From Citricoccus sp. WCRC_4 (GTDB lineage: Bacteria; Actinomycetota; Actinomycetes; Actinomycetales; Micrococcaceae): a DNA stretch of 14,634 bases. Position numbers and translations under genes: made by a program. The notes under the pieces were generated by a model. That model did not search any database, had not been told where the DNA came from, and saw nothing but the letters and a program-made list of their open reading frames with translations. The DNA is taken from assembly GCA_026645375.1 (NCBI GenBank), contig JAPFFX010000224.1, positions 1 to 14,634 on the forward strand, written 5' to 3'. Below, piece after piece: positions 6,974-14,569 of this stretch. The stretch's first letter is position 1. Each line of letters starts with the position of its first letter.

Positions 6974-7672
6974 ATGAGCACCGAGCCGAGCAACGCGTCA
7001 GGTACCGGACCGAGCAACGCCCCGGGCGCCGGACCGAGCGGAGGCTCGAGCACCGCCCCGACCCCGCGCCGCACCGAGTTCGACCCTGCCGCCCTGGGCG
7101 ACCGGGAGACGACCCTGCTGGTGAAGTCGATCCTCATCCCGCGGCCGATCGCCTGGGTCGGGTCGTTGTCCGCCGACGGCATCCCCAACCTGGCCCCGCA
7201 CTCGTTCTTCACGATGGCCTCGGAGCAGCCGCCCATCGTGCTGTTCTCCTCGACCACGCGCAAGGACTCGCTGAACAACATCGAGGCCACCGGCCAGTTC
7301 ACGATCTCCCTGGTCTCCCGGGCCCAGTTCGAGCAGGCCAACCAGTCCTCGGCGCCCTACGGCCCCGAGGTCAGCGAGTTCGAGGCCGCGGGCATCGGGC
7401 GGGAGGACTCCGTGGTGGTGGACCCGCCGCGGGTGGCCGGTTCCCCGGCGGTCATGGAGTGCACGCTGGAGAGGGTGATCCCCGTGGGCGGGAACTTCCT
7501 GGTGCTGGGCAACGTCGTCCACGTCTCGGTGGACACGGACACGCTCAGCACGGACGCCCGCGGCCGCAGCCTGCCGCTGGCCGACAAGCTGGACCCGCTG
7601 ACCCGGCTGGGCCGCAACGAGTGGGGCACGCTGGGCGAGGTGCTCGCGATCGACCGGCCCAGGACCGGCTGA
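6974..7672 (+). CDS. Flavin reductase family protein (FMN-binding split barrel)
   Basis: A 232-residue cytosolic protein of the flavin reductase-like FMN-binding domain family, whose members bind FMN and commonly reduce free flavin with NAD(P)H for a partner monooxygenase; many members have unknown partners. Residues 1-33 are a low-complexity tail rich in Ser, Gly, Pro, Thr and Ala with near-repeats of GPSNA/GPSGG. The domain starts about residue 46 and shows IPRPIAWVGSLSADG (55-69), NLAPHSFFT (72-80, FMN phosphate contact region), FSSTTRKDSLNNI (91-103, with the family's K-D-(S/T)-x-x-N pattern) and a C-terminal PLTRLGRNEW (208-217). ATG 6974 is chosen over GTG 6956 because of the -10-like box immediately upstream. 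No oxygenase gene is adjacent. The DUF1846 gene starts 47 bases downstream but has its own -10 box. Confidence 0.88.
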   Translation: MSTEPSNASGTGPSNAPGAGPSGGSSTAPTPRRTEFDPAALGDRETTLLVKSILIPRPIAWVGSLSADGIPNLAPHSFFTMASEQPPIVLFSSTTRKDSLNNIEATGQFTISLVSRAQFEQANQSSAPYGPEVSEFEAAGIGREDSVVVDPPRVAGSPAVMECTLERVIPVGGNFLVLGNVVHVSVDTDTLSTDARGRSLPLADKLDPLTRLGRNEWGTLGEVLAIDRPRTG

Positions 7673-7707
7673 GCCCGCCACCCCCTCCATGCGTCCGCGC
7701 CCGGTGC

Positions 7708-7713
7708 TAGCGT
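7708..7713 (+). promoter_or_regulatory. -10 box for leaderless DUF1846 gene
   Basis: TAGCGT ends six bases before the GTG at 7720, the classic spacing of an actinobacterial leaderless gene. It supports this GTG as the true start. Confidence 0.45.
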
Positions 7714-7719
7714 GTCCGC

Positions 7720-9315
7720 GTGACCGACTCGTCCTCCAGCCCCGCCCAGCACCCTTCCGATCCGGCTGCCAGGGCCGGGAACGACGTCGGACCGTCCCGG
7801 CCCGCGGCGCCCGGCACCGGCCCCGCCCGCCCCGTGGGCTTCGACCGCGAGAAGTACATCGAACTGCAGTCGCACCACATCCACGAGCGGCGCCAGCAGA
7901 TCGGTGGCAAGCTCTACCTGGAGATGGGCGGCAAGCTCTTCGACGACCTGCACGCCTCCCGCGTGCTGCCCGGTTTCACCCCGGACAACAAGATCGCGAT
8001 GCTGGAGCGGCTGCGGGACGAGGTCGAGATCCTCATCTGCATCAACGCCAAGGACCTGCAGCGGCAGAAGGTCCGGGCCGACCTCGGCATCCCCTACGAG
8101 GACGACGTGCTGCGGCTGATCGACGTGTTCCGCGAGCGCGGATTCCTGGTGGAGCACGTGGTGATGACCCAGTTGGAGGAGTCGAACCACATCGCCCACG
8201 CCTTCCGGGAACGGCTGGAGCGCCTCGGCCTGAAGGTCGCCCGGCACGGCATCATCCCCGGGTATCCGCAGGACACCCGCCGGATCGTGTCCGAGCAGGG
8301 CTTCGGTGCCAACGAGTACTCCGAGACCTCGCGGGACCTGATCGTGGTCACCGCACCGGGCCCGGGCTCCGGCAAGCTCGCCACGTGCCTGTCGCAGGTG
8401 TACCACGACCACGCCCGGGGCATCTCCTCGGGCTACGCGAAGTTCGAGACCTTCCCCATCTGGAACCTGCCGCTGGAACACCCGGTGAACCTGGCGTACG
8501 AGGCCGCCACGGCCGACCTGGACGACGTCAACCTGATCGACCCCTACCACCTGGCCGCCTACGGCGAGCAGGTCACCAGCTACAACCGGGACGTCGAGGT
8601 CTTCCCGCTGATGAAGACCCTGCTGGAGGAGCTCACCGGGGCCTCCCCCTACGCCTCCCCCACGGACATGGGCGTGAACCTGGCCGGGGAGTGCATCGTG
8701 GACGATGCCGTGTGCCGCGAGGCCTCCCGCCAGGAGGTCATCCGCCGCTACTACAAGGCCCTGGTGGACGAGCGGATCAACGACCTGGATGACACCGTCT
8801 CCCAGCGCGTGGCCATGGTGATGTCCAAGGCGGGGTGCAAGACCGAGGACCGGGCCGTCGTCGGGCCCGCCCTGGCCGTGGAGGAACGCACCGGCGAGCC
8901 CGCCTCGGCGATCGAGCTGGCCGACGGCACCATCATCACCGGCAAGACCTCCGACCTGCTGGGCTGCTCGGCGGCCATGCTGCTCAACGCGCTGAAGCAC
9001 CTGGCCGGTATCGACGACGCGGTGCACCTGCTCTCCCCCCAGGCGATCGAGCCGATCCAGACGCTCAAGACCGAGCACCTGGGCTCGCGCAACCCGCGCC
9101 TGCACACGGACGAGGTGCTGATCGCCCTGTCCGTCTCCGCGGCCGATGACGACAACGCCCGGCGCGCGGTGGCCGAGCTGCGCAACCTCGCCGGCTGCAA
9201 CGTGCACACCACCACGATCCTGGGCACCGTGGACGAGGACATCTTCCGCTCCCTCGGCGCCCTCGTCACCTCTGAACCGAAGTTCCAGCGCAAGGCCCTG
9301 TACCGCAAGCGGTAG
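7720..9315 (+). CDS. DUF1846 / UPF0371 family protein
   Basis: A 531-residue conserved protein of unknown function. The conserved part starts at about residue 40 (GFDREKYIELQSHHIHERR) and runs to the end, giving about 490 residues, the usual length of the family. Family-typical blocks are GGKLYLEMGGKLFDDLHASR (62-81), GIIPGYPQDTRR (177-188), TAPGPGSGKLATCLSQ (211-226) and FPIWNLPLEHPVNLAYEAA (245-263). The GPGSGK segment looks like a phosphate-binding loop but is followed by Leu rather than Ser/Thr, so it is not a standard Walker A. The first 39 residues are a Ser/Pro/Ala/Gly tail unlike the core. The start is GTG, supported by TAGCGT six bases upstream. The gene ends just before a large inverted repeat and converges on the aldehyde dehydrogenase gene. 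No enzymatic role can be assigned. Confidence 0.92.
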   Translation: MTDSSSSPAQHPSDPAARAGNDVGPSRPAAPGTGPARPVGFDREKYIELQSHHIHERRQQIGGKLYLEMGGKLFDDLHASRVLPGFTPDNKIAMLERLRDEVEILICINAKDLQRQKVRADLGIPYEDDVLRLIDVFRERGFLVEHVVMTQLEESNHIAHAFRERLERLGLKVARHGIIPGYPQDTRRIVSEQGFGANEYSETSRDLIVVTAPGPGSGKLATCLSQVYHDHARGISSGYAKFETFPIWNLPLEHPVNLAYEAATADLDDVNLIDPYHLAAYGEQVTSYNRDVEVFPLMKTLLEELTGASPYASPTDMGVNLAGECIVDDAVCREASRQEVIRRYYKALVDERINDLDDTVSQRVAMVMSKAGCKTEDRAVVGPALAVEERTGEPASAIELADGTIITGKTSDLLGCSAAMLLNALKHLAGIDDAVHLLSPQAIEPIQTLKTEHLGSRNPRLHTDEVLIALSVSAADDDNARRAVAELRNLAGCNVHTTTILGTVDEDIFRSLGALVTSEPKFQRKALYRKR

Positions 9316-9340
9316 AGGGGCGGCTGAGGCCTGCGGACAC

Positions 9341-9404
9341 GCATCAGGAGTGGGATCTGTCGGCGAAAACACTCCTCTTGGCCGACGGATCCCACTCCTG
9401 ATGC
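9341..9404. repeat. 64-bp near-perfect inverted repeat between convergent genes
   Basis: The left arm has GCATCAGGAGTGGGATC (9341-9357), T, GTCGGC (9359-9364). The right arm has GCCGAC (9381-9386), G, GATCCCACTCCTGATGC (9388-9404). The arms are 24 bases each, pair fully apart from one T/G position that would still wobble in RNA, and enclose a 16-base loop GAAAACACTCCTCTTG. The loop repeats CACTCCT of the right arm, so the left arm can pair with either copy. There is no T-run on either side, so it is not a textbook intrinsic terminator. Its place between two convergent stops fits a bidirectional terminator or an intergenic REP/MITE-like element. Confidence 0.85.
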
Positions 9405-9435
9405 CGCACGGACCGCTCGGCGGTCGGGACTCAGC

Positions 9436-10884
9436 TCACCAGCTGGTGACCTTGGGCAGGGCCACGGACTTCAGGCCCTCCACGCCGAACTCCAGGCCGT
9501 ACCCGGACTTCTTCACGCCGCCGAAGGGCACCCGCGGGTCCACGGCGCCGTGCTTGTTGATCCACGTGGTGCCGGCCTGCAACCGGGCGGCCACCGCACG
9601 GGCCTGGTCCAGGTCGGTGCCCCACACCGAGGAGCCCAGCCCGACCTCCAGGGCGTTGGCCCAGTCGATGACCTCGTCCAGGTCCGAGTACTTGATGATG
9701 GGCAGCGCCGGGCCGAACTGCTCCTGCGCCACCAGGGGGTTGTCGTTGTCGATGTCCGCCACCAGCGTCGTGGGGTAGAAGTACCCGGCCTGGTCCGCCT
9801 CCGGGTCCCCGCCGGTCAGGATCCGCGCCCCGGCCGCCCGGGCCTGTTCGACCAGCCCGGACACGATGTCGAACTGGGCCTTGTTCTGCAGCGGGCCGAG
9901 CACGTTCTGCTCGTCCATCCCCACGCCCATCGGCATCTTCTTGGCCACGTCCACCAGCGCCTCGCACACCTGGTCGTACTGCGACTCGTGCACGTACAGC
10001 CGCTTCAGCGCCGCACAGGTCTGGCCGGTGTTGATGAACGCCCCCCAGAACAGGCCCTCGGCGATCGCCTCGGGGTCGGCGTCGGGCAGCACGATCCCGG
10101 CGTCGTTGCCGCCGAGCTCCAGGGTCAGCCGCTTCAGGGTGTCCGCCGCCGAACGCATGATCGCCTGGCCGGTGGAGGTCGATCCGGTGAACATCAGCTT
10201 GTCGATGTCCGGGTGCGCGGTCAGCGCCGCCCCGAGCTCCCCACCGCCGGGCACCACCTGCAGCACGCCCTCCGGCAGCACCTGGTTCAGCACCGCGGCC
10301 AGGCCCAGCACGGACAGCGGGGTGTACTCGCTGGGCTTGAGCACCACGGTGTTGCCCATCCGCAGCGACGGGGCGATCTGCCAGATCGAGATCATCATCG
10401 GCCAGTTCCACGGTCCGATCGCCCCGACCACGCCCACCGGCACGTACTCCAGCACGGCCGTGCCGGACTCGTCCTCCACCAGCACCTCGGGTTCCAGCTC
10501 GAACCCGGCGTTGGCGCGCAGCCACCCGGCGCAGGCACCGACCTCGAACCGGGCGTTCGGGCCGTTCAGCGGCTTGCCCTGCTCACGGGAGAGCAGCTCG
10601 GCGAGTGCCTCCGCGGAGGCCTCCACGGCGTCGGCGGCGCGGTTCAGCAGCTCCGAGCGCTCGGCATGGGACCTCGCCGCCCACTGCCCCTGGGCCTCCC
10701 GGGCGATCTCCACGGCGGCGTCCAGGTCCGCCTCCGCGTGCTGCGGGGCGCGCCCGACGACGGCCCCGGTGGCCGGGTCCTTCATCTGAACCCCCTGCCC
10801 CTCGGGTGCGGAGATGGCGGACAGCAGGTTCTCGTAGGTCGTCAGGTCGGCGGTCGTGGCCTCGGTACCGGTCTCGGTGGTCAT
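9436..10884 (-). CDS. NAD(P)-dependent aldehyde dehydrogenase
   Basis: A 482-residue cytosolic aldehyde dehydrogenase that oxidises an aldehyde to its acid. All key parts are present: PWNWP with N160 (oxyanion hole), K183 and E186 in LKPSEYTPLS (the Glu favours NAD over NADP), GSTSTG (234-239) of the nucleotide-binding fold, E256 in LELGGN (general base), C290 in GQTCAALKR (nucleophile) and EQFGP (388-392). The length is typical for monomeric-domain ALDH. The ATG has AAAGGA six bases upstream. It lies 72 bases downstream of an APC permease on the same strand, with an AraC/FeaR-like regulator further upstream, so it probably oxidises an aldehyde derived from an imported amine or amino acid. 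FeaR of E. coli controls an amine oxidase and an aldehyde dehydrogenase, which supports the idea, but the substrate cannot be named. Confidence 0.93.
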   Translation of the reverse strand: MTTETGTEATTADLTTYENLLSAISAPEGQGVQMKDPATGAVVGRAPQHAEADLDAAVEIAREAQGQWAARSHAERSELLNRAADAVEASAEALAELLSREQGKPLNGPNARFEVGACAGWLRANAGFELEPEVLVEDESGTAVLEYVPVGVVGAIGPWNWPMMISIWQIAPSLRMGNTVVLKPSEYTPLSVLGLAAVLNQVLPEGVLQVVPGGGELGAALTAHPDIDKLMFTGSTSTGQAIMRSAADTLKRLTLELGGNDAGIVLPDADPEAIAEGLFWGAFINTGQTCAALKRLYVHESQYDQVCEALVDVAKKMPMGVGMDEQNVLGPLQNKAQFDIVSGLVEQARAAGARILTGGDPEADQAGYFYPTTLVADIDNDNPLVAQEQFGPALPIIKYSDLDEVIDWANALEVGLGSSVWGTDLDQARAVAARLQAGTTWINKHGAVDPRVPFGGVKKSGYGLEFGVEGLKSVALPKVTSW

Positions 10885-10956
10885 GGGAGGTCCTTTCCTC
10901 GGGAGTTCAGGGTCTGGGATTCGATGGTGCGGTTCAGGCTGTCGGCGTCGATCAGG

Positions 10957-12468
10957 TCAGTCCAGCTCACCGCCCTGCCCGATGCCGCGGTAGGTCGCCG
11001 GCCGCTCGGCCCGCAGCCACCAGGCCCACAGGGTGCCGAAGAGGCCGGGCACCAGCACGATGGCCGGCAGCAGCCAGCTCAGGACCGTGACGTCCTCGGT
11101 GCCGATCAGGACGTTGAAGTTGACCACGATCAGCACGAACAGGATGACGAGGCCGACCGCGGCCAGGCCCGGGGCGACGAGCCGGGTCCACGCGGAGTAC
11201 TCACCGGACAGGCGCCGCAGGTAACCCACCACGGCCATCGAGGCCAGGGCCATCAGCAGCACCAGTCCGAAGGCCCCCATGTTGGTCAGCCAGGTGAACA
11301 GGGTCAGCACGGGGAACAGGGGGTCGTCGGAGCCGGCGCCGGCCAGCCCGAAGACGAGGATGACCACGAGGGCCAGTGCGGACTGTGCCAGGGAGCCGGC
11401 CACGGGGGCCCCGGACCGGGCACCGGTGTGCTCCAGCACGCCGGGCAGGACGCGCTCGCGGCCGAGGGAGAAGAAGTACCGGGCCACGATGTTGTGGAAG
11501 GCCACGAGGGCCGCGAACAGGCTGGTGATGAACATCAGGTTGGCCAGCGTCACGAACCACTGCCCGGCGTGCTCGGCCAGGAACACGAACATCAGGTCCG
11601 GCCCGAACTCCTGGGAGCGGGCGATGACGTTCGAGGCCCCCTCGCCCACCACCATCACCCAGGCGGAGAAGCCGTAGAACAGCGCGATGACCGAGATGGC
11701 GATCAGCGTGGCGATCCCGGCGGTGCGCTTGGGGTCCTTGACCTCCTCGTTGTAGATCGCGCCGGACTCGAAGCCCATGAAGGCGGCGATGGAGAACGCC
11801 AGGGCGGCACCGACTCCGGAGGCGAACAGCTGGTCCGGGACCAGCCCGTCGGCGGTGATCCCCTCGGGAGCCGTGCCCAGGGCCAGCACGTCGTAGACGA
11901 TGACCACGAGGAATTCGGCGGCCACCACGATGCCCAGGACCTTGGCGGAGAGGTCCACCCGGTTGATGCCCATCACGCCCACGACCACCCAGGCGGCCAG
12001 GGCACACACCCACCACGGCAGCGAGATCCCGGCGGTGCCCTCCAGGAAGGAGGACAGGGCGAAGCCGAACATCCCGGCGATGCCGATCTGCATGCAGTTG
12101 TAGGCGACCACCGCCACCAGCGAGGCCCCCACGCCCACGGGCTTGCCCAGGCCCTTGGCGATGTAGGCGTAGAAGGCACCGGCGTTGTGCACGTGGCGGC
12201 TCATCGCGGCGTAGCCGATGGAGAACAGCACCAGCACGACGCCGAGCACCAGGAAGGACAGTGGGATGCCGACCAGCGAGGTGACCGCGAAGTTGCTGGG
12301 CACGCCGCCGGCCATGACCGTCAGTGGTGCCGAGGCGGCGATGATCATGAAGACCAGTGCCGGGATGCCGATCCGGCGGGCGCCGAGGCGTCCGTCCTCG
12401 GCCAGTTGCGTCTCGGGACCGGGACGCACGGAGTCACCGTGCTTCCGGGTGGTGGTGGACTGGGCCAT
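10957..12468 (-). CDS. APC-superfamily amino acid/amine permease
   Basis: A 503-residue inner-membrane transporter with about 12 hydrophobic segments, normal for the amino acid-polyamine-organocation superfamily. After a hydrophilic N-terminus of about 33 residues, the first helix has IIAASAPLTVMAGGVPSNFA, a typical APC TM1 with its helix break. The conserved block SIAAFMGFESGAIYNEEVKDPKR, in which FxGFES lies in TM6 and EEVKDPKR in the following loop, is split across helix and loop. The start is ATG at 12468, with AGGAG five bases upstream; a longer in-frame start at 12486 has no such site. It sits 72 bases before the aldehyde dehydrogenase on the same strand and 230 bases after the AraC-like regulator, so permease and dehydrogenase are probably cotranscribed. 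The substrate is unknown: an amine, polyamine or amino acid by superfamily. Confidence 0.9.
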   Translation of the reverse strand: MAQSTTTRKHGDSVRPGPETQLAEDGRLGARRIGIPALVFMIIAASAPLTVMAGGVPSNFAVTSLVGIPLSFLVLGVVLVLFSIGYAAMSRHVHNAGAFYAYIAKGLGKPVGVGASLVAVVAYNCMQIGIAGMFGFALSSFLEGTAGISLPWWVCALAAWVVVGVMGINRVDLSAKVLGIVVAAEFLVVIVYDVLALGTAPEGITADGLVPDQLFASGVGAALAFSIAAFMGFESGAIYNEEVKDPKRTAGIATLIAISVIALFYGFSAWVMVVGEGASNVIARSQEFGPDLMFVFLAEHAGQWFVTLANLMFITSLFAALVAFHNIVARYFFSLGRERVLPGVLEHTGARSGAPVAGSLAQSALALVVILVFGLAGAGSDDPLFPVLTLFTWLTNMGAFGLVLLMALASMAVVGYLRRLSGEYSAWTRLVAPGLAAVGLVILFVLIVVNFNVLIGTEDVTVLSWLLPAIVLVPGLFGTLWAWWLRAERPATYRGIGQGGELD

Positions 12469-12663
12469 GTCGTCTCCTGGGGTCATCCGGGGGGATCCGG
12501 AACGGGTGCCGGTGCTGACGAGGGATCAGCGAGGATGGTCACCCAGCATGCCGTGCCGCCCCCGCCGGGGTCTTGGCCGTGGGGGCAGGACACTTGACGA
12601 TCCGTGCACGGCGGGCCCGTCGTGCGGGTCCCGACGGCGGCCCCGGCCGTGGGCGCGGCAGGC

Positions 12664-12698
12664 ACCGGCCGCGATCGTCATGCTCGCCTCCGGCCGGT
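12664..12698 (-). terminator. Possible hairpin terminator after the AraC-like gene
   Basis: ACCGGCCG (12664-12671) and CGGCCGGT (12691-12698) form an 8-bp stem around a 19-base loop, directly after the regulator's stop codon. There is no T-run, so termination is only suggested by position. GC-rich DNA yields such stems by chance. Confidence 0.3.
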
Positions 12699-13631
12699 TC
12701 AGAGGTGTTCGCGGCGGTACTGGGCGGGGGACTGGCCGAACTCGGCGCGGAACAGCCGCGAGAAGTGCGCCGGGTCCGCGAGTCCCCAGCGGGCGCCGAC
12801 GGCCGCGACGGGCACCTCCCGGTGCAGCGGGTCCTGCAGGTCCCGGCGGCACTGTTCCAGCCGCCGCTCCCTGATCCACCGGGCCACCGTGTGGTCGGTG
12901 GTGGCGAAGAGCTGGTGCAGCGCCCGGGTGGAGATGTAGTGCGCCGCCGCGATCATGTCCGGCCCCAGGTCCGGGTTGGCCAGCTGGGACTCGATGAAGT
13001 GGTGGATCCGGCGCAGCAGGCGCGATTGCTGGGTGCTGTCCGCCTCCTGGCGCGAGTAGAGTTCGTCCGCCATCACCGTGGCCAGCAGGTCCACGACGTT
13101 GAGGGCCAGCCGGTGGCCGATCGGCCCGTCCAGGGTCGGCAGCATCGCACCGATCTGCGTGATGAAGGGCGCGACGGCCTGTCCGAGCCGGTGACCGGCA
13201 CCCATGGTGGTGGCCGTGAGCTCCCGGACGTCATCGGTGGACAGCCCGGCGAGCTGGCGGGGGAACATCAGCACGAGGGTCGAGAACTCCTCGTCGAACG
13301 ACAGCGAATAGGGACGCTCGGTGTCATAGATCGCGAGGTCTCCGGGCTGCAGCAGGGTCTCACGACCGTCCTGGACCAGCAGCCCATGACCGCTGACCTG
13401 CAGGTTGAGCTTGTAGTACCCCGGCCCGCCCTGGCCGATCAGGTCCGGCGTGCGGAGCACGGCATGGGACCCGGCGTGGACGCGCATGATGGCCAGTTCC
13501 CGCAGGTGTCGGCCGGCCAGGTGTCCCGAGAACGGGCCCGGTCGCACCTGTTCGGCGGCGAGCGGCACGAACGACTCCGAGACGAGCCGGCGCCACTGGA
13601 CGAAGTCCGAGGCGGTGTCCTGCTGGTACAT
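12699..13631 (-). CDS. AraC-family transcriptional regulator, FeaR/NimR-like (AraC-binding-2 type sensor)
   Basis: A 310-residue DNA-binding regulator. Residues 1-190 form a cupin-like sensor of the AraC_binding_2 style, with HLAGRHLRELAIMRVHAG (37-54), YYKLNLQVSGHGLLVQDGRE (72-91) and LQPGDLAIYDTERPY (94-108). Residues 205-310 hold the two helix-turn-helix motifs: the first about 224-245 and the second, signature one, ADPAHFSRLFRAEFGQSPAQYRR (285-307), broken as ADPAHFSRLFRAEFG and QSPAQYRR. The length matches FeaR-type regulators. The ATG has a strong AAGGAGG six bases upstream, which rules out the longer in-frame openings. It lies upstream of the permease and aldehyde dehydrogenase on the same strand and is their likely activator, responding to the imported compound or its aldehyde. 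The effector and targets are inferred from context. Confidence 0.9.
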   Translation of the reverse strand: MYQQDTASDFVQWRRLVSESFVPLAAEQVRPGPFSGHLAGRHLRELAIMRVHAGSHAVLRTPDLIGQGGPGYYKLNLQVSGHGLLVQDGRETLLQPGDLAIYDTERPYSLSFDEEFSTLVLMFPRQLAGLSTDDVRELTATTMGAGHRLGQAVAPFITQIGAMLPTLDGPIGHRLALNVVDLLATVMADELYSRQEADSTQQSRLLRRIHHFIESQLANPDLGPDMIAAAHYISTRALHQLFATTDHTVARWIRERRLEQCRRDLQDPLHREVPVAAVGARWGLADPAHFSRLFRAEFGQSPAQYRREHL

Positions 13632-13737
13632 GGCGATCCTCCTTGAGACACGAGCGGGGTGCCCGGGCGACCCGGGACCGGCTCCGGTGGATGACCGCGC
13701 CATCGGCGGGGGTGTGGCACAGGTCACCGTGAGGACC

Positions 13738-13766
13738 ACTGTAGGCGGCAGGACGGCGCCCGTCAC
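13738..13766 (-). promoter_or_regulatory. Promoter of the AraC-like regulator gene
   Basis: On the minus strand the -35 GTGACG (13766 to 13761) and -10 TACAGT (13743 to 13738) are separated by 17 bases. Both resemble the vegetative sigma consensus. The predicted leader is about 100 bases. The imperfect palindrome GGTC-N8-GACC (13722-13737) covers the start region and could serve autoregulation. Confidence 0.5.
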
Positions 13767-13768
13767 GG

Positions 13769-13792
13769 TTTTCTCTCCACTTGGAGGAAAAA
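13769..13792. promoter_or_regulatory. AT-rich imperfect palindrome abutting the -35 of the AraC-like gene
   Basis: TTTTCTCTCCA (13769-13779), CT, TGGAGGAAAAA (13782-13792) form an imperfect hairpin with one wobble and one mismatch. It stands out in very GC-rich DNA and ends two bases upstream of the -35. With no trailing T-run in the direction of tetR transcription, a terminator is unlikely. An activator site or UP-like element fits its position better. Confidence 0.35.
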
Positions 13793-13855
13793 AGGTGTGC
13801 CGACGCACCCGGGGAGCGGCGACGACGGCGCGGGATCAGCCCCGGGCGCCCGGCG

Positions 13856-14452
13856 TCAGCACCGCGCGCGCAACCGCTCCAGCTGGGCCGCCAACTGCCG
13901 CTCGAGGCCGGCGGGCGCGGTGGCCTCACGGTCGATGACGGCAGAGATCTGGCAACCGAGCAGGAAGTTCAACAGGACATCGCCGACCGCGGGGATGTCC
14001 ACGCCCGGTTCCAGTTCGCCGGCCTCGCGCGCCTGCACCATCCAGCCGGTCATGGACCGCCGCCACTGCGCCATCGAGGCGTTGTTGAGGTCGGCCCCGC
14101 GCGGATCGTGGGCGGCCTCCCGCCAGAAGGAGATCACCACGCGAGCCTCGTCCAGCCGGTCGGCGTCCAGGGGCAGCACCTCGCGACAGAAGGCCTCCAG
14201 CGCCGCCAGCCCGCCGAGACCCCGGGTCGCCACCTCGACGCGGCGGTTCGTCCGGTCGAAGACGAAGCCGTAGGTCGCCTCGACCAGCTCGGCCTTGGTG
14301 GGGAAGTAGGGCTTGAGGGCGCCGTTGGCGAAACCGGCCTCGGCCGCGATCTGGCGCATGGTGGCCCCGGAGAGACCATGCCGGGCGATGATCCGCCACG
14401 TGGCCTCGACCAGCTCCTGCCTGCGCTGCCCGTGGTCTACCACCTTCGGCAT
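13856..14452 (-). CDS. TetR-family transcriptional regulator, BetI-like
   Basis: A 198-residue repressor of normal TetR length. The N-terminal DNA-binding domain (about 8-55) has RRQELVEATWRIIARHGLSG leading into ATMRQIAAEAGFANGALKPYF (30-50, read as TMRQIAAEAG plus FANGALKPYF), then PTKAELVEATY. The C-terminal half is helical and resembles the BetI-type ligand domain (VVISFWREAAHDP, 105-117). The start is the ATG with a purine-rich GGAGAGGGGG run upstream; longer in-frame starts lack support. A palindrome TCTACA-AC-TGTAGA lies 147 bases upstream, next to a promoter facing the other way, so the main target is probably a divergent gene outside the window plus itself. The araC-like gene downstream has its own promoter. 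The ligand is unknown; choline or betaine is only one possibility. Confidence 0.9.
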   Translation of the reverse strand: MPKVVDHGQRRQELVEATWRIIARHGLSGATMRQIAAEAGFANGALKPYFPTKAELVEATYGFVFDRTNRRVEVATRGLGGLAALEAFCREVLPLDADRLDEARVVISFWREAAHDPRGADLNNASMAQWRRSMTGWMVQAREAGELEPGVDIPAVGDVLLNFLLGCQISAVIDREATAPAGLERQLAAQLERLRARC

Positions 14453-14569
14453 CGCCACCCCCTCTCCCGCGCCCCGCAGCGCGCCGCGGGACCGGCCCGC
14501 CGTCGTCGGGATCATTGTGCCACCGCGCCCCGCCCGCCCGAGGTCGCGGGCTCCACGGCGACGCACCCC

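Noticed and set aside
7357..9372. A minus-strand open frame of about 670 codons opposite the flavin reductase and DUF1846 genes
   Set aside because: Its composition is the mirror of real codons, no motif is recognisable, and it would run through the large inverted repeat.
12545..12560. A GGCACGGCATGC-like sigma-54 promoter upstream of the permease (minus strand)
   Set aside because: The GG-GC spacing is wrong, and actinobacteria generally lack sigma-54.
9550..12597. A plus-strand open frame of about 1,015 codons opposite the aldehyde dehydrogenase and permease genes
   Set aside because: It is antisense to two genes with complete catalytic or membrane signatures, and its translation is Gly/His/Gln/Arg-rich with no domain. 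Such long antisense frames are usual in GC-rich DNA.
12602..12611. Perfect 10-base palindrome CCGTGCACGG between the AraC-like and permease genes
   Set aside because: About a dozen 10-base palindromes are expected by chance in a window of this size. Position alone is not enough to call an operator.
12469..12698. Possible short minus-strand gene (about 60 codons) between the AraC-like and permease genes
   Set aside because: It has no Shine-Dalgarno or conserved motif, and its composition is Pro/Ala/Gly/Thr-rich as expected for random GC-rich sequence.
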